NCBI GenBank assembly: GCA_030699485.1
Contig: JAUYMM010000037.1
Location: 1-5,907 of the forward strand
Length of the DNA stretch: 5,907 nt
DNA from: Candidatus Woesebacteria bacterium
GTDB taxonomy: Bacteria > Patescibacteriota > Microgenomatia > UBA8517
Direction: 5' to 3'
How positions within the stretch are numbered: the first letter of the stretch is position 1; every line of letters starts with the position of its first letter. Positions 5,486 through 5,907 of this stretch are shown here, piece by piece. The notes below the pieces were generated by a model, which searched no databases, was not told the DNA's origin, and saw only the letters and a program-made list of their open reading frames with translations. Both the position numbers and the translations under genes were made by a program.

Positions 5486-5907
5486 AAATAATTTTTTTTG
5501 GAACACCTGATTATGTAATTCCAATTTTGGATAAACTACACAAGTACCATGAAGTTGTGGCTGTTGTCACACAATCTCCTAAACCTGTAGGTAGAGATAA
5601 GATAATAACTTATTCTGCAGTAGATGCTTGGGCTTTTAAAAAACATATCATTCGTAATTTTGATTACACTAACTTGCCTAAGGCAAATATGGGAGTTTGT
5701 GCATCGTTTGGAATGATTATTCCACAAGTTATTCTTGATAAATTTAAATATGGAATAATTAATATTCATCCGTCACTTTTACCCGAATTTCGTGGCAGTT
5801 CACCAATACAAGCAACTATAATTGCAGGGTCAGACCCTGCAGTATCGATTATTAAAATGGATGAAAAGATGGATCATGGACCTGTATTAACACAGTTTAA
5901 AGAAGAA
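5482..5907 (+). CDS. fmt: Methionyl-tRNA formyltransferase, N-terminal part (3' end outside the window)
   Basis: Fmt transfers a formyl group from 10-formyl-tetrahydrofolate to the amino group of Met on initiator tRNA, and Def later removes it. The GTG start at 5482 overlaps the def stop as GTGA, has a good Shine-Dalgarno sequence upstream, and gives the expected N-terminus MKIIFFGTPDY. The visible 142 codons cover most of the Rossmann-fold catalytic domain. PKPVGRDK at 33-40 matches the family's PxxxGRxxK loop. The active-site triad is visible as Asn94 and His96 in INIHPSLLPEFRG and Asp131 in MDEKMDHGP, equivalent to E. coli Asn106, His108 and Asp144. SLLPEFRGSSPIQ is the family signature. 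The C-terminal tRNA-binding domain is not in the window. A 19-bp perfect palindrome encodes the AGSDPA loop just before the Asp131 motif. A T8 run at 5492-5499 encodes part of IIFF near the start. Confidence 0.95.
   Translation, partial: MKIIFFGTPDYVIPILDKLHKYHEVVAVVTQSPKPVGRDKIITYSAVDAWAFKKHIIRNFDYTNLPKANMGVCASFGMIIPQVILDKFKYGIINIHPSLLPEFRGSSPIQATIIAGSDPAVSIIKMDEKMDHGPVLTQFKEE
5823..5841. repeat. 19-bp perfect palindrome with GTCNGAC core inside fmt
   Basis: TGCAGGGTC-A-GACCCTGCA has 9-bp perfect arms around a single A. It is far richer in G+C than the surrounding gene and encodes most of AGSDPA in a loop between the SLLP signature and the catalytic Asp. Palindromes of the GGGTCNGACCC type occur as scattered REP-like elements, in some genomes near Y1 transposases (from memory). 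No such transposase is in this window. Confidence 0.6.

Noticed and set aside
5536..5769. Minus-strand 77-codon ORF opposite fmt
   Set aside because: It lies entirely antisense to conserved fmt motifs and its composition is not protein-like.

Overview
The window is AT-rich, roughly one third G+C by eye, and gene-dense. It most resembles a Candidate Phyla Radiation (Patescibacteria) genome, probably Microgenomates. This placement is inference. It rests on the compact layout, several starts with no visible Shine-Dalgarno sequence, an O-antigen-ligase-like protein with a TPR tail, and a PBP2 whose transpeptidase domain has extra cysteines. The long genes use TGG for Trp and GGN for Gly and contain no internal TGA, so the standard bacterial code applies.

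Minus strand, about 3106 down to 1, is a cell-shape and wall-synthesis cluster. Read 5' to 3' it holds mreB (3106-2015), a 35-aa single-membrane-span peptide (1953-1846), a 27-aa single-span peptide (1844-1761), an unrecognised soluble ORF of up to 82 aa (1751-1503), and mrdA, encoding PBP2 (1479 to beyond base 1). The positions where mreC and mreD usually sit are occupied by the two tiny membrane peptides. The 27-aa peptide and the 82-aa ORF lie in the same frame, separated by one TGA, so they may be a single membrane-anchored protein broken by a stop codon.

Plus strand, 3105 to 5907, holds three tightly packed genes. They are a polytopic O-antigen ligase/polymerase-family protein with C-terminal TPRs (3105-4937), def (4937-5485, TAATG overlap) and the first 142 codons of fmt (5482 onward, GTGA overlap). 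Fmt formylates initiator Met-tRNA and Def removes the formyl group from nascent proteins, so these two are a functional pair. The ligase upstream is a surface-glycan gene that appears to share their transcript.

The two transcription units are head to head with no intergenic space. Both start-codon regions lie in the 10-bp palindrome CATCATGATG at 3101-3110.

Several coding regions carry small repetitive or palindromic DNA elements at positions that look like variable loops. These are GTCNGAC-core palindromes in mreB and fmt, a 39-bp in-frame duplication-bounded insert in def, and a G+C-rich tandem repeat plus hairpin in the ligase gene. No RNA genes, CRISPR arrays, transposase genes or convincing terminators were seen. 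There is no gene-free stretch over 300 bases; the longest gap is about 61 bases, between mreB and the 35-aa ORF.
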